Positions 8,510 to 17,722 of a stretch of 64,000 nucleotides of DNA are shown piece by piece. The translations under genes and the position numbers were made by a program. Each line of letters starts with the position of its first letter. Positions within the stretch are counted from its first letter, which is position 1. The stretch comes from DAIDKA01 sp963708865. GTDB lineage: Bacteria > Pseudomonadota > Gammaproteobacteria > Steroidobacterales > Steroidobacteraceae. The notes beneath the pieces were generated by a model. It searched no databases, was not told the origin of the DNA, and saw nothing but the letters and a program-made list of their open reading frames with translations. The stretch spans positions 62,001-126,000 of the forward strand of contig CAVPUC010000008.1 of assembly GCA_963708865.1 (NCBI GenBank). Reading direction: 5' to 3'.

Positions 8510-9433
8510 ATGCGGACCAAGCTCATCGCGGCGCTGAGCCGGCGCCCGGACCGAGCGACGCTGCTGCCGGGCTTGGCGGCGCTCGCCGGCGTGGTGATCG
8601 CCGGCGGGGCGCTGTTGCGGGCTGCGCCGGCGACCGTGACCGTCGTGCCGCCGGGATATGTCGCCCTCGTCAATCAGAAGGGCATTCTGCAAAGCGATTT
8701 CATCACTCAGACGGCCGCCGAAACCTCCAAGCCGTTCGAGCAGACCAGCCCCGCGGAACGACGTACGGTGCTGCACGAGATGATCGACGAGGAACTGCTG
8801 GTACAGCGGGGCCTGGCGCTGGATCTGCCGGAAACGACCACCGAGGTGCGCGAAACCATGGCGACCGCGGTGACGCGTCAGACCGCCGAACCACTGCTCG
8901 CGCAGCCTCTCACGGATGCGCAGCTGCGCGCGTATTACGAGCAGCATCGCGGCGACTATGAGACCGACGGTTCCATGACCTTGCGCGACCTCGTACTTCA
9001 TTTTGGCGGCTACCAGGACATCGACCAGAGCGCCGCCCAGGCGGAAACCGATGCCGCCGAGGCGGTGTACCGACTGCGCTCGGGCGCCTCCCCGGAATAC
9101 ATCATCGAGCATTTCGGCTTCGTGGATTCGGGTCGGGTCTATGACGGGGAGCAGCTGGAATTCGCCGCGAAGCTGCGCCTGGGTCCGAAGCTGTACCCCG
9201 TCGCCCGAATGATGACCGATGGGCAAATCTCTGATGCGATTCCCGACACGGACGGCATCCATGTGCTGGTGATGGAGCGGCGTGTGGCGCCTCATCCGGT
9301 GAGCTTCGATGCCGCGCGGGATCGCATCTATACAGCCTTGCGGGCGGCGCAGTCCAAACTTGCAAATCAGCAGAACCTGCAGCTGCTGCGCCGCGACGCC
9401 CAGATCCTGCTCGCGCCCGGCCAAAGCGAATGA
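8510..9433 (+). CDS. PpiC/SurA-type peptidyl-prolyl isomerase, membrane-anchored
   Basis: About 307 residues. ATG 8510 is preferred over the in-frame ATG 8495 because GGAGG lies just upstream of it and inside the end of the cytochrome gene. There is one membrane-spanning segment near residues 20-40, then a helical SurA_N-like region (VLHEMIDEELLVQRGLAL) and a parvulin-like C-terminal domain (about residues 145-255; MTDGQISDAI and GIHVLVMERR match the parvulin fold). It probably acts as a periplasmic chaperone. It overlaps the downstream HupE-like gene as ATGA, which suggests that it helps fold an exported partner encoded here. Family assignment is good, substrate unknown. Confidence 0.75.
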   Translation: MRTKLIAALSRRPDRATLLPGLAALAGVVIAGGALLRAAPATVTVVPPGYVALVNQKGILQSDFITQTAAETSKPFEQTSPAERRTVLHEMIDEELLVQRGLALDLPETTTEVRETMATAVTRQTAEPLLAQPLTDAQLRAYYEQHRGDYETDGSMTLRDLVLHFGGYQDIDQSAAQAETDAAEAVYRLRSGASPEYIIEHFGFVDSGRVYDGEQLEFAAKLRLGPKLYPVARMMTDGQISDAIPDTDGIHVLVMERRVAPHPVSFDAARDRIYTALRAAQSKLANQQNLQLLRRDAQILLAPGQSE

Positions 9434-10654
9434 GAGCGGCGCTCACGCCACTCGCCGCACTGCTGGCCCTGCTGTCGGTGTGGGCGCCGCGGCCCGCGGA
9501 CGCGGCGGAGCACAGCATCAGCTACTCGCTGTGGGTGGTATCAGGTGATTCGGTGCTGATGCGTTACACGCTGCCACAAGAGGAACTGCGCTACCTCGTG
9601 CCGGCGGGGTGGCCGAGCCCCGTCACCGCAGCGGTCGCAAGCTATCTGCTTGAGCGCATCACGGTGCAGTCCTCGGCCGGCCCCTGCCCGGCCATCGACC
9701 AGGGCTACGATATCGGTCGGGTCGATCCGCTCGCGGCCGCCCCCGGTCTCTACAGCTTCGAGATCCTGTATCGCTGCAGCGACCCCCGCGGCCTCACGCT
9801 CAGCAATACCGCGCTCTTTGAGCGCGCGGCGCATACCGACTTCGCGCGCGTGCAGGTGAACGGCAGTGACTTCGTTCCGGTGCTGTTCACCGCCGGCCGC
9901 CAGCAACTGCTGCTGCCGGATGCCGCGCCGCCGCCGCGCGCGAGCGCGGCGAGCTACCTGCGCTTGGGCGGCGCCCATGTGCTGCACGATCTGGAAGGCG
10001 CCTGTTTCCTGATCGCCCTGGCACTCCTCGTGACGCGGCGCGAGGAGTTCGCGTACCTCATGGCGGGCCTCGCGCTCGGCTACGTCGCGGCGACGGTGCT
10101 GGCCGCCGTCAATCTGGCGCTGCTGCGCCCGGCCGCGGGCGAGGCGTGGACGGGGCTCCTGGTGGCCTGCGTTGCTGCGGCAGCGGTCGTACCGCACGGG
10201 CAAGCCGCGCATCGGTTGCCGCTGGCAGCGGCCGCGGGGCTGGCACTGCTCGCGGGCATCGCCGCGTTGCTGCATCAACCGCAGGCGGCGCTGCTGCTGG
10301 CCGGCGCCGCGCTCTTCAGCGGGGGCTTTCTCACGTGGAGCGCAGCGCAGCGCCGCCTTGCCGCAGCGGTGGCTCTTGCCCACGATACTGTTCGGGGTGG
10401 TGGATGGCTTCGTGCTGCCGACGGACTGGCACATCCTGGGGATCGCGGCGCTGATGCCGGCGGCGGGCCTTGCGGCATTCAACGCGGGCGTGCTGCTGGC
10501 GGATGGGTTGCTCGCCGCCGCCGCGGTCGGTGTGATCGCGCTCCTCAAGCGCAGCCGGGCCGCCGCCTGGGGTGCGCTCGCGGCGGACCTGTCAGCGGCG
10601 GCGCTCGTGGGACTGGGGATGTTCTGGCTGGTCAGCCAAGTCGGACTTCGTTGA
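9430..10654 (+). CDS. HupE/UreJ-like membrane protein, one frameshift
   Basis: The product has a signal peptide (residues 1-25), an exported domain of about 150 residues with two cysteines, then about seven membrane segments. The start of the membrane part (YLRLGGAHVLHDLEG) and the later LLPTILFGVVDGF match the HupE/UreJ-type family, in which the usual motif is LLFGLVHGFGF with His residues in the first segment. The frame changes near 10365: the first frame runs on to 10659 as low-complexity sequence, while the next frame gives the conserved motif and ends at 10654. HupE proteins are associated with nickel supply. The His of the second motif is Asp here, so metal transport is not certain. Confidence 0.65.
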
Positions 10655-10946
10655 ACTGAAGGCTGGGCGGCTCGTTGGTGAAATTCACGATGTCGGCCAT
10701 GACGGCCTCGGCATGCGGCGAAAAAGCCGACTGAAAGGCGGCCATGGATTCAAACCGCAGCACCGTGATGACCGCGAACTCGGGCGGTGAGCCCGGCGCG
10801 CCCCCGCCGATGCCCTGTTGCACCAGCGCCTCTTTGAGCGCCGAACCCAAGAGCGTCCTGACCATGGGCATATGCGTGTCGAGGTAATAGTTCATGTTGA
10901 ACTGGATGGTGTCGGTCTGCCGATACAGGACATTGACGGTAATCAT
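10632..10946 (-). CDS. EthD family protein
   Basis: A 104-residue protein starting at ATG 10946; the open frame upstream to 11120 overlaps the AcvB 3' end and has no homologous character. It has the EthD (dimeric ferredoxin-like barrel) pattern: MITVNVLYRQTD, the helix FNMNYYLDTHMPMVRTLLG, and a C-terminal strand-helix with MAAFQSAFSPHAEAVMADI. EthD-like proteins are small cytoplasmic proteins often found next to catabolic enzymes; their exact function is usually unknown. It lies 20 bases after the acvB stop on the same strand, and its 3' end overlaps the converging HupE-like gene by 23 bases. Confidence 0.85.
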   Translation of the reverse strand: MITVNVLYRQTDTIQFNMNYYLDTHMPMVRTLLGSALKEALVQQGIGGGAPGSPPEFAVITVLRFESMAAFQSAFSPHAEAVMADIVNFTNEPPSLQFNEVRLG

Positions 10947-10966
10947 GTGCTTCCCCTTGCGAGCGT

Positions 10967-12372
10967 TTACGGACTGCGGCCGGCGAATTTCAGGATCAGG
11001 TGCGCCAGCCCCTCGTAGTCGCCATCGAAATGATGGCCCCCGGCGAGTTCGATGGTGCCGGCGGTGCCGGCCGGAAAATCCGCGCACAGCGAGTCTTTGT
11101 CCCCGGCACCGAATACGCACAGGGTCTTGGCGCGCGTCATTTGCTGGAACTCGGGCAGAATCGGCAACCCCGTGGCGGGACCTACCCAGTTGGCCAGATG
11201 GAACTCGAAGGCCGCCTGGCGGCCGAGCCCCAGCAGGGTCGTCGTCACGATCATGGTGCGGGTCGCTGGCGGCAGGCGGTTGACCGCGAACGGCAGCACA
11301 TCGGCGCCCTGCGAGTAGCCGATCACGAGCGCGCGATGCCGGCTCCAGCTCATCGCGTAGTAGTCCAAGGTCCGGTCAAGATCCCGCGCCAGTCCCTCCG
11401 GCGTGCGTGCGCTCCAGAAGTACCGCAACGTATCCCAGCCCACGACCGGGATGCCGCGCTCGGCCAGCGACTGCGCGACCTTGCGGTCAATGCCCGCCCA
11501 GCCGCCGTCCCCGGACAGCAGCACCGCAAAGCAGATCGTCATTGCCGGTGCCGGTCGCGGGCACCTCTACCAGGGGCAGATCCTTCAAGGCGAGCGGGGC
11601 GACGGCCTGCGCCGCGCGCGAGCCGGCACTCACGCTCTTGCAGTGCGGCACGCACCTGCGCGGACCACTGGTGGGGGTCGGCGAAGTCATGCTCGACGCC
11701 GGGGATCAGCGAAATCTGCGCATTTTCAATGGTACGGAGGAAGGCGGCCGCGGCGGGTGCCGGGCAGACACTGTCGATCGCGCCGTGCACGTCCACCCAG
11801 CGCAGCGCCAGCTTCGGATCCGGCACCAGCGTCAGACCCTTGCCATCGGGGCGCGACACGAAGTGCTGGCCGGCGCCGCGGCAGAAGGGTTTGGGGGACT
11901 CGTAATCGGGGGTGAACCCCAGGGTCAGCACCCCGGCGAACAGGCCCGGGGGCGCCTGGGCGGCCGTCGCATAGGCCAGCGTGGCGCCGGCGGAATAGCC
12001 GCCGAGGACCGGGGTGATATAGCCCGGCAGGCGGTAGTAGGCCTGCACATAGTGGCTGAGGTTTTCCAGATCCCCGTCCGCGAAGAAGCAGGCACTCGAC
12101 CCGGCCGTGAAACTGGCCAGCAGGGCCGGTTCATCGATGCCGATGACCAGGGCGCCGTCGGCCTGCAGCACCCGGGCCATGCGGTCGGTATCCGCCTGCC
12201 AGCCGCCATCGCCGGAGAGGAACAGCACCACCTCCTGCACCGTCCCGGCCGGGTGGTAGATGGCGACCGACTTGAAGCGCCCGTGAGCGAGCATTTCGGT
12301 GGTGGGGCGGGTACAGGATGCCGTCACGGCGCAGACCAGAAGTCCGAGCAACAGGAGAGGAACCACGCGCAT
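10967..12372 (-). CDS. acvB: AcvB/VirJ-type periplasmic esterase, two frameshifts
   Basis: This reads as one AcvB protein in three frames. The N-terminal part (12372 down to about 11650) has a signal peptide with a cysteine (VTASC, possibly a lipobox), an LFLSGDGGW motif and GGYSAGAT. The C-terminal VirJ part has LLSGDGGWAGID and the nucleophile elbow GYSQGAD. The linker LPLVEVPATGTGNDD lies in the third frame; removing one C near 11547 joins it as NDDLFAVLLSGDGG, and another shift lies near 11645. In Agrobacterium AcvB hydrolyses lysyl-phosphatidylglycerol and is encoded with the synthase LpiA. No lpiA/mprF gene is visible here. Both halves keep a GxSxG motif. An intact gene with assembly errors is likelier than decay. 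Confidence 0.75.
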
Positions 12373-12632
12373 GGAAAGTGGGCCGCCTTATGTAAAACCA
12401 GAGCCAAGAGGCGGAAAAACCACCCAGGAGCCCAATTTGCATTCGTCCGATCAGCCCCCATTATCATGCTAGCGGCACAACGCCTTCAACGGCACGGCAG
12501 GTTCCGGGCCTGAGCGCGCCCGCGACAGGTGGAAACTGGCGCACAGATCACCTTGCTGCACCGACAAGGCCTCCCCGATCATGGTAATGTGCCGGCCGAT
12601 TAATCACGCCCTTTCGAAGGCAAAACAAGCGC

Positions 12633-13790
12633 ATGTCTACCGACGCTGTCCAGACTGACAAGCCCCCGCTTATCGTTCTCAACGTGCTGATTTTCACCTT
12701 GACCGCCCTGGTCACGGTGATCGCGGTACCGTGGTATGGCATCGTGCACGGCTACTCGGCGGGCATCTGGGCGTTCGCCGCATTCTTCCTGGTGACCAAC
12801 GAGATGTCGATCACCGCCGGTTATCACCGGCTGTGGGCGCATCGTGCCTACGAGGCGCATCCCGCCTTGCGCGTGATCTACCTGGTGTTCGGCACCATGG
12901 CGCTGCAGAACAGCGCCTGGGTATGGTGCAGCGGCCATCGCCGCCACCACCTGAACGTCGACGACAATGAAAAGGATCCCTACTCCGCCGGTCGCGGCTT
13001 CTGGTTCTCGCACATCGGCTGGATGGTGCGCGATTACAAAAGCGGCGAAGTGGACTTCACCAATATCCCGGACCTGAAGCGCGACAAGATGCTGGCGTTC
13101 CAGCACAAGTACTACGCGCCGCTCGCCCTGGCCGCCAACTTCGGACTGCCCGCGCTGGTGGGCTGGGCGCTCGGCGATATCTGGGGAGCCCTGCTGCTGA
13201 CTGGCGTCGCCCGTCTGGTCTTAAGCCATCACTTCACGTTCTTCATCAACTCGCTGGCCCACATCTGGGGCTCGCAACCCTATACCGAAGAGAACAGCGC
13301 CCGCGACAACGGGGTGCTGGCGCTGGTGACCTTCGGTGAGGGCTACCACAACTTCCACCACATCTTTGCGCATGACTACCGCAATGGGGTGCGCTGGTGG
13401 CAGTGGGATCCGACCAAGTGGCTGATCGCCTCCTGCTCGTGGGTGGGCCTCACCCGCCGCCTGAAATCCACGCCGGCCTTTCAGATCCAGCGCGCGCTGC
13501 TCGCCGTGCAGCTGAACCGTGCCCAGCAGCTGCTGGCCAAGCTGCCCGAGGCGCACCGCCCGCCGACCCACATCGAACAGCTGCGCCACAAGATCGCCCA
13601 GGAATACGATGCGCTCGCCACCGCGGTCGCCGACTGGACCCGCGTCAAGGAACAGTGGCTGGAAGAGAAGAAGCGCGCCGTCATCGAGCATTGGGAACAC
13701 GCCAGTTTCCAGACCCGGCTGCGCGAGATCGAGCTGCGTCTGAAGACGCAGCGTCGGCGCCTGCGGGTGCTGCACGCCGAGCTGGCGTAG
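12633..13790 (+). CDS. Acyl-CoA/acyl-lipid delta-9 fatty acid desaturase
   Basis: A 385-residue membrane desaturase that would introduce a double bond into saturated acyl chains. The three histidine boxes of the diiron centre are present: HRLWAH (residues 65-70), HRRHH (102-106) and HNFHH (about 240-244). Four hydrophobic segments flank them in the usual order. After residue 290 there is a long charged helical tail of about 95 residues (LRHKIAQEYDAL, then Lys/Arg/Glu-rich) that predicts a coiled coil and is not part of the catalytic core. The 260 bases upstream hold no gene. A terminator lies 34 bases after the stop. The role is probably membrane-fluidity control; whether the substrate is acyl-CoA or lipid is not visible. 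Confidence 0.92.
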   Translation: MSTDAVQTDKPPLIVLNVLIFTLTALVTVIAVPWYGIVHGYSAGIWAFAAFFLVTNEMSITAGYHRLWAHRAYEAHPALRVIYLVFGTMALQNSAWVWCSGHRRHHLNVDDNEKDPYSAGRGFWFSHIGWMVRDYKSGEVDFTNIPDLKRDKMLAFQHKYYAPLALAANFGLPALVGWALGDIWGALLLTGVARLVLSHHFTFFINSLAHIWGSQPYTEENSARDNGVLALVTFGEGYHNFHHIFAHDYRNGVRWWQWDPTKWLIASCSWVGLTRRLKSTPAFQIQRALLAVQLNRAQQLLAKLPEAHRPPTHIEQLRHKIAQEYDALATAVADWTRVKEQWLEEKKRAVIEHWEHASFQTRLREIELRLKTQRRRLRVLHAELA

Positions 13791-13823
13791 CCTTCGGGCC
13801 TCTTACCAGAAGGCAGCGCCGAA

Positions 13824-13846
13824 CCCCCGCCGCAAGCGGGGGTTTT
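13824..13846 (+). terminator. Rho-independent terminator after the desaturase
   Basis: A perfect seven-base stem CCCCCGC / GCGGGGG with a CGCAA loop is followed directly by TTTT. It sits 34 bases after the desaturase stop and 22 bases before the yebC start, so it should separate the two transcripts. Confidence 0.85.
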
Positions 13847-13868
13847 CACATCCGGGCCAGGGTCATAC

Positions 13869-14591
13869 ATGGGTCGCATTTTCGAAGTCAGAAAAGCCAC
13901 GATGTTCGCGCGCTGGAACCGCATGGCCAAGCAGTTCGCGCGCATCGCCAAGGACATCACCATGGCGGTGAAAGCCGGCGGTCCCGACCCGGCCGGCAAT
14001 CCAAGCCTGCGGCGCGCCGTGCAGAACGCCCGCGCCGTGAACATGCCCAAGGACAAGATCGAATCGGCCATCAAGCGCGCCGCGGGGCGCGATGCCGCCA
14101 ACTACCAGCAGGTTCTGTACGAGGCGTACGCGCCGCACGGCGTCGCGATGCTGATCGAAACCGCCACCGACAATCCGGTACGCACGGTCGCCACCGTGCG
14201 CAATCTCGTCACCAAGAACTCCGGCAACTTGGCCACCAGCGGCAGTGTCAGTTTCCAGTTCCGCAAGATGGGTGTCTTCCGCCTCAACCCGGCCGGCATC
14301 GATCACGATGATCTGGAGCTGTATCTCATCGACCACGGCCTGGATGAGATGGGCGACAGCACCGATGAGAAGGGTGAGGCGCAGCTGGTGATCCGCTGCG
14401 CATTCGCGGACTTCGGCAGGTTGCAGGAGGCGCTCGAAGCGCGCGGCCTGGCACCCATTTCCGCGGAGCACGAGTACCTGCCGACGGTCACGACGGAACT
14501 TGGCGAAGCCGATGCGACCGAAGTGCTGGCGCTGGTCGACAAGCTCGAGCAGGAAGACGACGTTCACAGCGTCTTCCACAACCTCGCCTAG
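13869..14591 (+). CDS. yebC: YebC/PmpR (TACO1) family protein
   Basis: A 240-residue protein of the YebC family, cytoplasmic, known both as a transcriptional regulator in some bacteria and as a factor that relieves ribosome stalling. The N-terminal RNA/DNA-binding domain reads AKQFARIAKDITMAVKAGGPD with VNMPKDKIESAIKRA, followed by YEAYAPHGVAMLIE and the family hallmark TDNPVRT. Length fits the family. In many Gammaproteobacteria yebC lies next to ruvC; here it stands alone between the desaturase terminator and converging def. The first residues (MGRIFEVRKATMFARW) differ slightly from the common MAGHSKW start, as in the YebC2-like branch. Confidence 0.93.
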   Translation: MGRIFEVRKATMFARWNRMAKQFARIAKDITMAVKAGGPDPAGNPSLRRAVQNARAVNMPKDKIESAIKRAAGRDAANYQQVLYEAYAPHGVAMLIETATDNPVRTVATVRNLVTKNSGNLATSGSVSFQFRKMGVFRLNPAGIDHDDLELYLIDHGLDEMGDSTDEKGEAQLVIRCAFADFGRLQEALEARGLAPISAEHEYLPTVTTELGEADATEVLALVDKLEQEDDVHSVFHNLA

Positions 14592-14598
14592 CTCCCCT

Positions 14599-15132
14599 TC
14601 AGTCCGGCGTGGGCACCATCTGACCCACCAGCGCGTCCTCGAAACCGAATCGGGTCATGTCCTCGACCCGCTGCGGAAACAACACGCCATCCAAGTGATC
14701 CACCTCGTGCTGCACCACACGGGCATGAAAGCCCTCGACCGTGCGCTCGAAGGGCCGGCCCTCGCGGTCGAGCCCGCGGTAATGCAGGCGGCGGTAACGC
14801 GGCACGACGCCGCGCAGGCCCGGCACGGACAGGCAGCCTTCCCACCCTTCTTCCATTTCGGTGCCCAGCGCTTCCAGCACCGGATTGATGAGCACGGTGA
14901 ACGGAATCGGCGCGACCTGCGGATAGCGCGGATTTTCCTGCATCTCGAAGATCACGACCCGAAGACTCACGCCGATCTGCGGCGCGGCGATGCCGGCGCC
15001 GTTCAGCGCGCGCATGGTGTCTTCCATATCCGTGAGCAGCTCCTGCAGCTGCGCCGGATCGAACACCGCGACCGGCGCTGCCACCTGGCGCAGCAACGGA
15101 TGACCCATTTTCAGAACGGCTCTGACGGTCAT
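14599..15132 (-). CDS. def: Peptide deformylase
   Basis: A 177-residue peptide deformylase, which removes the N-formyl group from nascent proteins using a metal ion. All three motifs are present: GAGIAAPQIG (motif 1), EGCLSVPGL (motif 2, with the Cys metal ligand) and HEVDHLDG (motif 3, HExxDH, with two His ligands and the catalytic Glu). It follows folD by eight bases on the same strand, so formyl-group removal and one-carbon folate metabolism are probably co-transcribed. The gene converges with yebC, leaving only seven bases between the stops. Confidence 0.96.
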   Translation of the reverse strand: MTVRAVLKMGHPLLRQVAAPVAVFDPAQLQELLTDMEDTMRALNGAGIAAPQIGVSLRVVIFEMQENPRYPQVAPIPFTVLINPVLEALGTEMEEGWEGCLSVPGLRGVVPRYRRLHYRGLDREGRPFERTVEGFHARVVQHEVDHLDGVLFPQRVEDMTRFGFEDALVGQMVPTPD

Positions 15133-15140
15133 GTCGAGCT

Positions 15141-15995
15141 TTAGGCGACGGAACGCTCGGCTGACTGCACCGTGTTGTACAGCAGCATGGCGATGGTCAT
15201 GGGCCCGACGCCGCCGGGCACCGGGGTGATGGCCGAGGCCTTCTGGCGTACGCCCTCGAAGTCAACGTCGCCCACGATGCGACCATCGGGCAGGCGGTTG
15301 ATGCCCACATCGATGACCACGGCACCGGTGCGCACCATCTGCGGCACGATCAGGCCCGGAACGCCCGCCGCCACCACCAGGATGTCGGCCAGCATGGTGA
15401 ACTCGCCCAGATCGCGGGTCTTCTTGTGGCAGATGCACACGGTCGCTTCCTGCTGCATGAGCATGAGCGCCATCGGCTTGCCGACGATGTTGCTGGCGCC
15501 GACCACGACCACATTGCGTCCCTCGACCGGAATCTTCTCGTGCTCGAGGATCTTCTGCACCCCGTACGGCGTGCACGGCGGGAACACGGTGTTGCCGGTG
15601 ATCAGCCCGCCGACGTTGTACAGGTGAAAGCCATCGACATCCTTGTGGAAGTCGATGCGCTCGAGGACGCTGTGCACATCGATCTGCGGCGGCAGCGGCA
15701 GCTGCACCAGGATGCCGTGGATCTGCGGATCGGTATTCAGTGCATCGATGCGGCTCAACAGCTGATCCTGCGTGGCGGTCGCCGGCATCTCGACGAGCTC
15801 GGAGCGGATACCGACATCCTTGCAGGCGGTGACCTTGTTGCGAACGTAGACCTGGGATGCCGGATCGCTGCCGACCAGAATCACCGCCAGTCCCGGCCGT
15901 ACGCCGTGTTGCTGCTGCAGGCGCAGGATGCGTTCTTTCTGTTCGCCGCGGATTTTTGCGGCAATGGCCTTGCCGTCTATGATTCGTGCAGTCAT
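15141..15995 (-). CDS. folD: Bifunctional methylenetetrahydrofolate dehydrogenase/cyclohydrolase
   Basis: A 284-residue FolD, the cytoplasmic enzyme that interconverts 5,10-methylene-, methenyl- and 10-formyl-tetrahydrofolate with NADP. Visible hallmarks are the catalytic lysine segment (YVRNKVTACKDVGI), VQLPLPPQ, the PCTPYGV motif and the Rossmann-type VVVVGASNIVGKPMA, followed by the conserved PVPGGVGPMTIAMLL near the end. Length is normal. It is followed by def on the same strand and preceded by an amidohydrolase gene with only nine bases between. Confidence 0.97.
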   Translation of the reverse strand: MTARIIDGKAIAAKIRGEQKERILRLQQQHGVRPGLAVILVGSDPASQVYVRNKVTACKDVGIRSELVEMPATATQDQLLSRIDALNTDPQIHGILVQLPLPPQIDVHSVLERIDFHKDVDGFHLYNVGGLITGNTVFPPCTPYGVQKILEHEKIPVEGRNVVVVGASNIVGKPMALMLMQQEATVCICHKKTRDLGEFTMLADILVVAAGVPGLIVPQMVRTGAVVIDVGINRLPDGRIVGDVDFEGVRQKASAITPVPGGVGPMTIAMLLYNTVQSAERSVA

Positions 15996-16004
15996 TGCGT
16001 CACA

Positions 16005-17027
16005 TTATACAGGCTTGATGTGGAATACCCGCTCGGCATTCCCGTGATAGACCTTGGCTTTATCGGCCGGACTTAATGCCACCGCATCCATGAAGGCGAC
16101 CGCCGGGGCGGTGGGCTGGTAGGGATAGTCGATGGCCCACAGCACGTTGTCGATGCCCAGCTTCTTGATCGAATAGTCAAGCGCCAGGGGGTCCTCCACG
16201 CCCGAGGTGGTGATGACGAAGTTGCGCTGGAAGTACTCCGCCATGGTGAGGCTGGTCTTGGGCGCGCGGCCGATCTTCTGCGAGCGGCTGTTCATGAAGG
16301 TGATGCGCCAGATCCAGAAGTGCACCGCCTCGCCCATGTGGCCGATGCAGATCTTCAGTTTCGGGAACCGGTCAAAGAGGCCCGAGGCCATCATGCGCAC
16401 CACGTGGGTGCCGACTTCCACACCGTAGGCCCACATGGCCGAATCCATGCCGTAATGCGCCATCGGCCCCTTGAGGCCATCGACGGGGCCGCGGGGGTGG
16501 ATGTAGATGCAGCGGTCGAGCGCCTCGGCGGCTTCCAGGATGGGCCAGTACTTCGGATCATCCAGGTACTCACTGTTGGTGTGCGAGTTGAGGATGAAGC
16601 CATTGAGCTTCAGGTCGCGGATGGCGCGTTCCATTTCCCGCACGGCGCGGCGCGGCGACTGTGGCGCGAAGGCGGCGAGGCCCGCGAAGCGATCGGGATG
16701 CCGCCCGATCACATCCGCAAGGCGGTCATTGGCCAACGTGGCGAGCGTACAGGCCGTGTCGGCATCAAACATCTGCACGCCGGGTGCGGTAAGGGACAAG
16801 AGCTGCATGTCGACGCCATTGGCGTCCATGTCCTTGATCCGCACATCCTCCAGATCGAGCAGGCCCTCCAGGAACTTCATGGTCGCGTAACCGCCCTGGG
16901 TGTCGTAGATGCCGCGCACCAGCGGCAGGTCGGAGCTTTCCCCCGGTGCCCGCGAGACCTGCCTGAGCGCCTCGGCGACCTCCGGAATGGAGAAGGCTTC
17001 CTCGACCGCGATTTTACGTATTTTCAT
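16005..17027 (-). CDS. Amidohydrolase-2 family protein, decarboxylase-like
   Basis: A 340-residue TIM-barrel metal-dependent hydrolase. The N-terminal metal-binding motif reads VEEAF, with Glu instead of the HxH of true amidohydrolases. This resembles gamma-resorcylate, 2,3-dihydroxybenzoate and related non-oxidative decarboxylases (usually EEHF), though the His of that motif is Ala here. Other expected ligands are IHPR (His), CIGHMGE (His) and WAIDYPY (Asp). It probably acts on an aromatic acid or a related carbonyl compound; the substrate cannot be read from sequence. It lies between a PH/SHOCT gene and folD in a tight same-strand run. The alternative is a hydrolase of unknown function. Confidence 0.75.
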   Translation of the reverse strand: MKIRKIAVEEAFSIPEVAEALRQVSRAPGESSDLPLVRGIYDTQGGYATMKFLEGLLDLEDVRIKDMDANGVDMQLLSLTAPGVQMFDADTACTLATLANDRLADVIGRHPDRFAGLAAFAPQSPRRAVREMERAIRDLKLNGFILNSHTNSEYLDDPKYWPILEAAEALDRCIYIHPRGPVDGLKGPMAHYGMDSAMWAYGVEVGTHVVRMMASGLFDRFPKLKICIGHMGEAVHFWIWRITFMNSRSQKIGRAPKTSLTMAEYFQRNFVITTSGVEDPLALDYSIKKLGIDNVLWAIDYPYQPTAPAVAFMDAVALSPADKAKVYHGNAERVFHIKPV

Positions 17028-17037
17028 GATGTCTCCC

Positions 17038-17650
17038 TCAGCCCCCGGCCAGTATTCGCGCCTTGATGGATTCGTACTCGGAGTCGGTGATCAGCTTCGA
17101 ATCGAGCATCTGCTTGGCCTCCTGCAGACGCCGCACTCCCTCCGAAGAGCCCACGGAGGGCGCCGCCGCGCCCTGACTGATCTGCACCCCGCCGGAGCGG
17201 GCGCGCAGCTCCTCAAGTTCGCGGATGCGGCGCTTTTCCCGCCACGCCTGATCCTGGGCCTGACAGATGCGGTACACGGCCTGCGCCTGCTCCTTGCGCA
17301 GCCCGCTGATGGTGATGACCCGGGACCCGGGCTGCGCATTGATGGCCAGATCGGTCACCTGCTCGGCGCGGATGACGAGGTCGGCACCAAAGATGCCCAC
17401 CCGCAGATTGACCTCGGAGAGGTCCTGCCAGCGCAGGTTCACGACATTGAATCCGCTGACCAGCCGGCGCACGAGCCAGATCAGCCGACCGCTGGTCGCG
17501 GCAATGATGATGCGGCGCTGCCACAGCGCGAAGAGGCGACGCTGCGTGGCCCAGGCCTCGACCGTCTCGCCCGGAATCAGGATGGAATGCAGATTCGCAA
17601 GGGCGTGTTCGAGCCCCGGTTCGTTCGAGCTCCGCGTTCGGCTCGATCAT
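17038..17650 (-). CDS. Bacterial PH-domain protein with SHOCT tail, one frameshift
   Basis: The upstream ATG at 17650 opens a frame that soon becomes low-complexity sequence. Near 17620 the reading moves to the frame with GLEHALANLHSILIPGETVE, WATQRRLFALWQRR and RLIWLVRR, the pattern of a bacterial PH (YdbT/YvbH-like) domain. The last 30 residues (GVRRLQEAKQMLDSKLITDSEYESI in pieces) form a SHOCT domain, a short oligomerization or nucleic-acid-binding module common at protein ends. The joined protein is about 203 residues. It starts the run PH-SHOCT, amidohydrolase, folD, def. Function is unknown; a single indel accounts for the break. Confidence 0.6.
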
Positions 17651-17722
17651 TGTGGCCTCCGAAGGTTGACGCCCCGCACCATGACTGCCCAGAATCGAGC
17701 GCAGCCAGCGAGGGGGTCCATC

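Noticed and set aside
10655..10659. Alternative end of the HupE-like protein at 10659 in the first frame
   Set aside because: After about 10365 that frame loses all membrane segments, while the neighbouring frame gives LLPTILFGVVDGF and ends at 10654.
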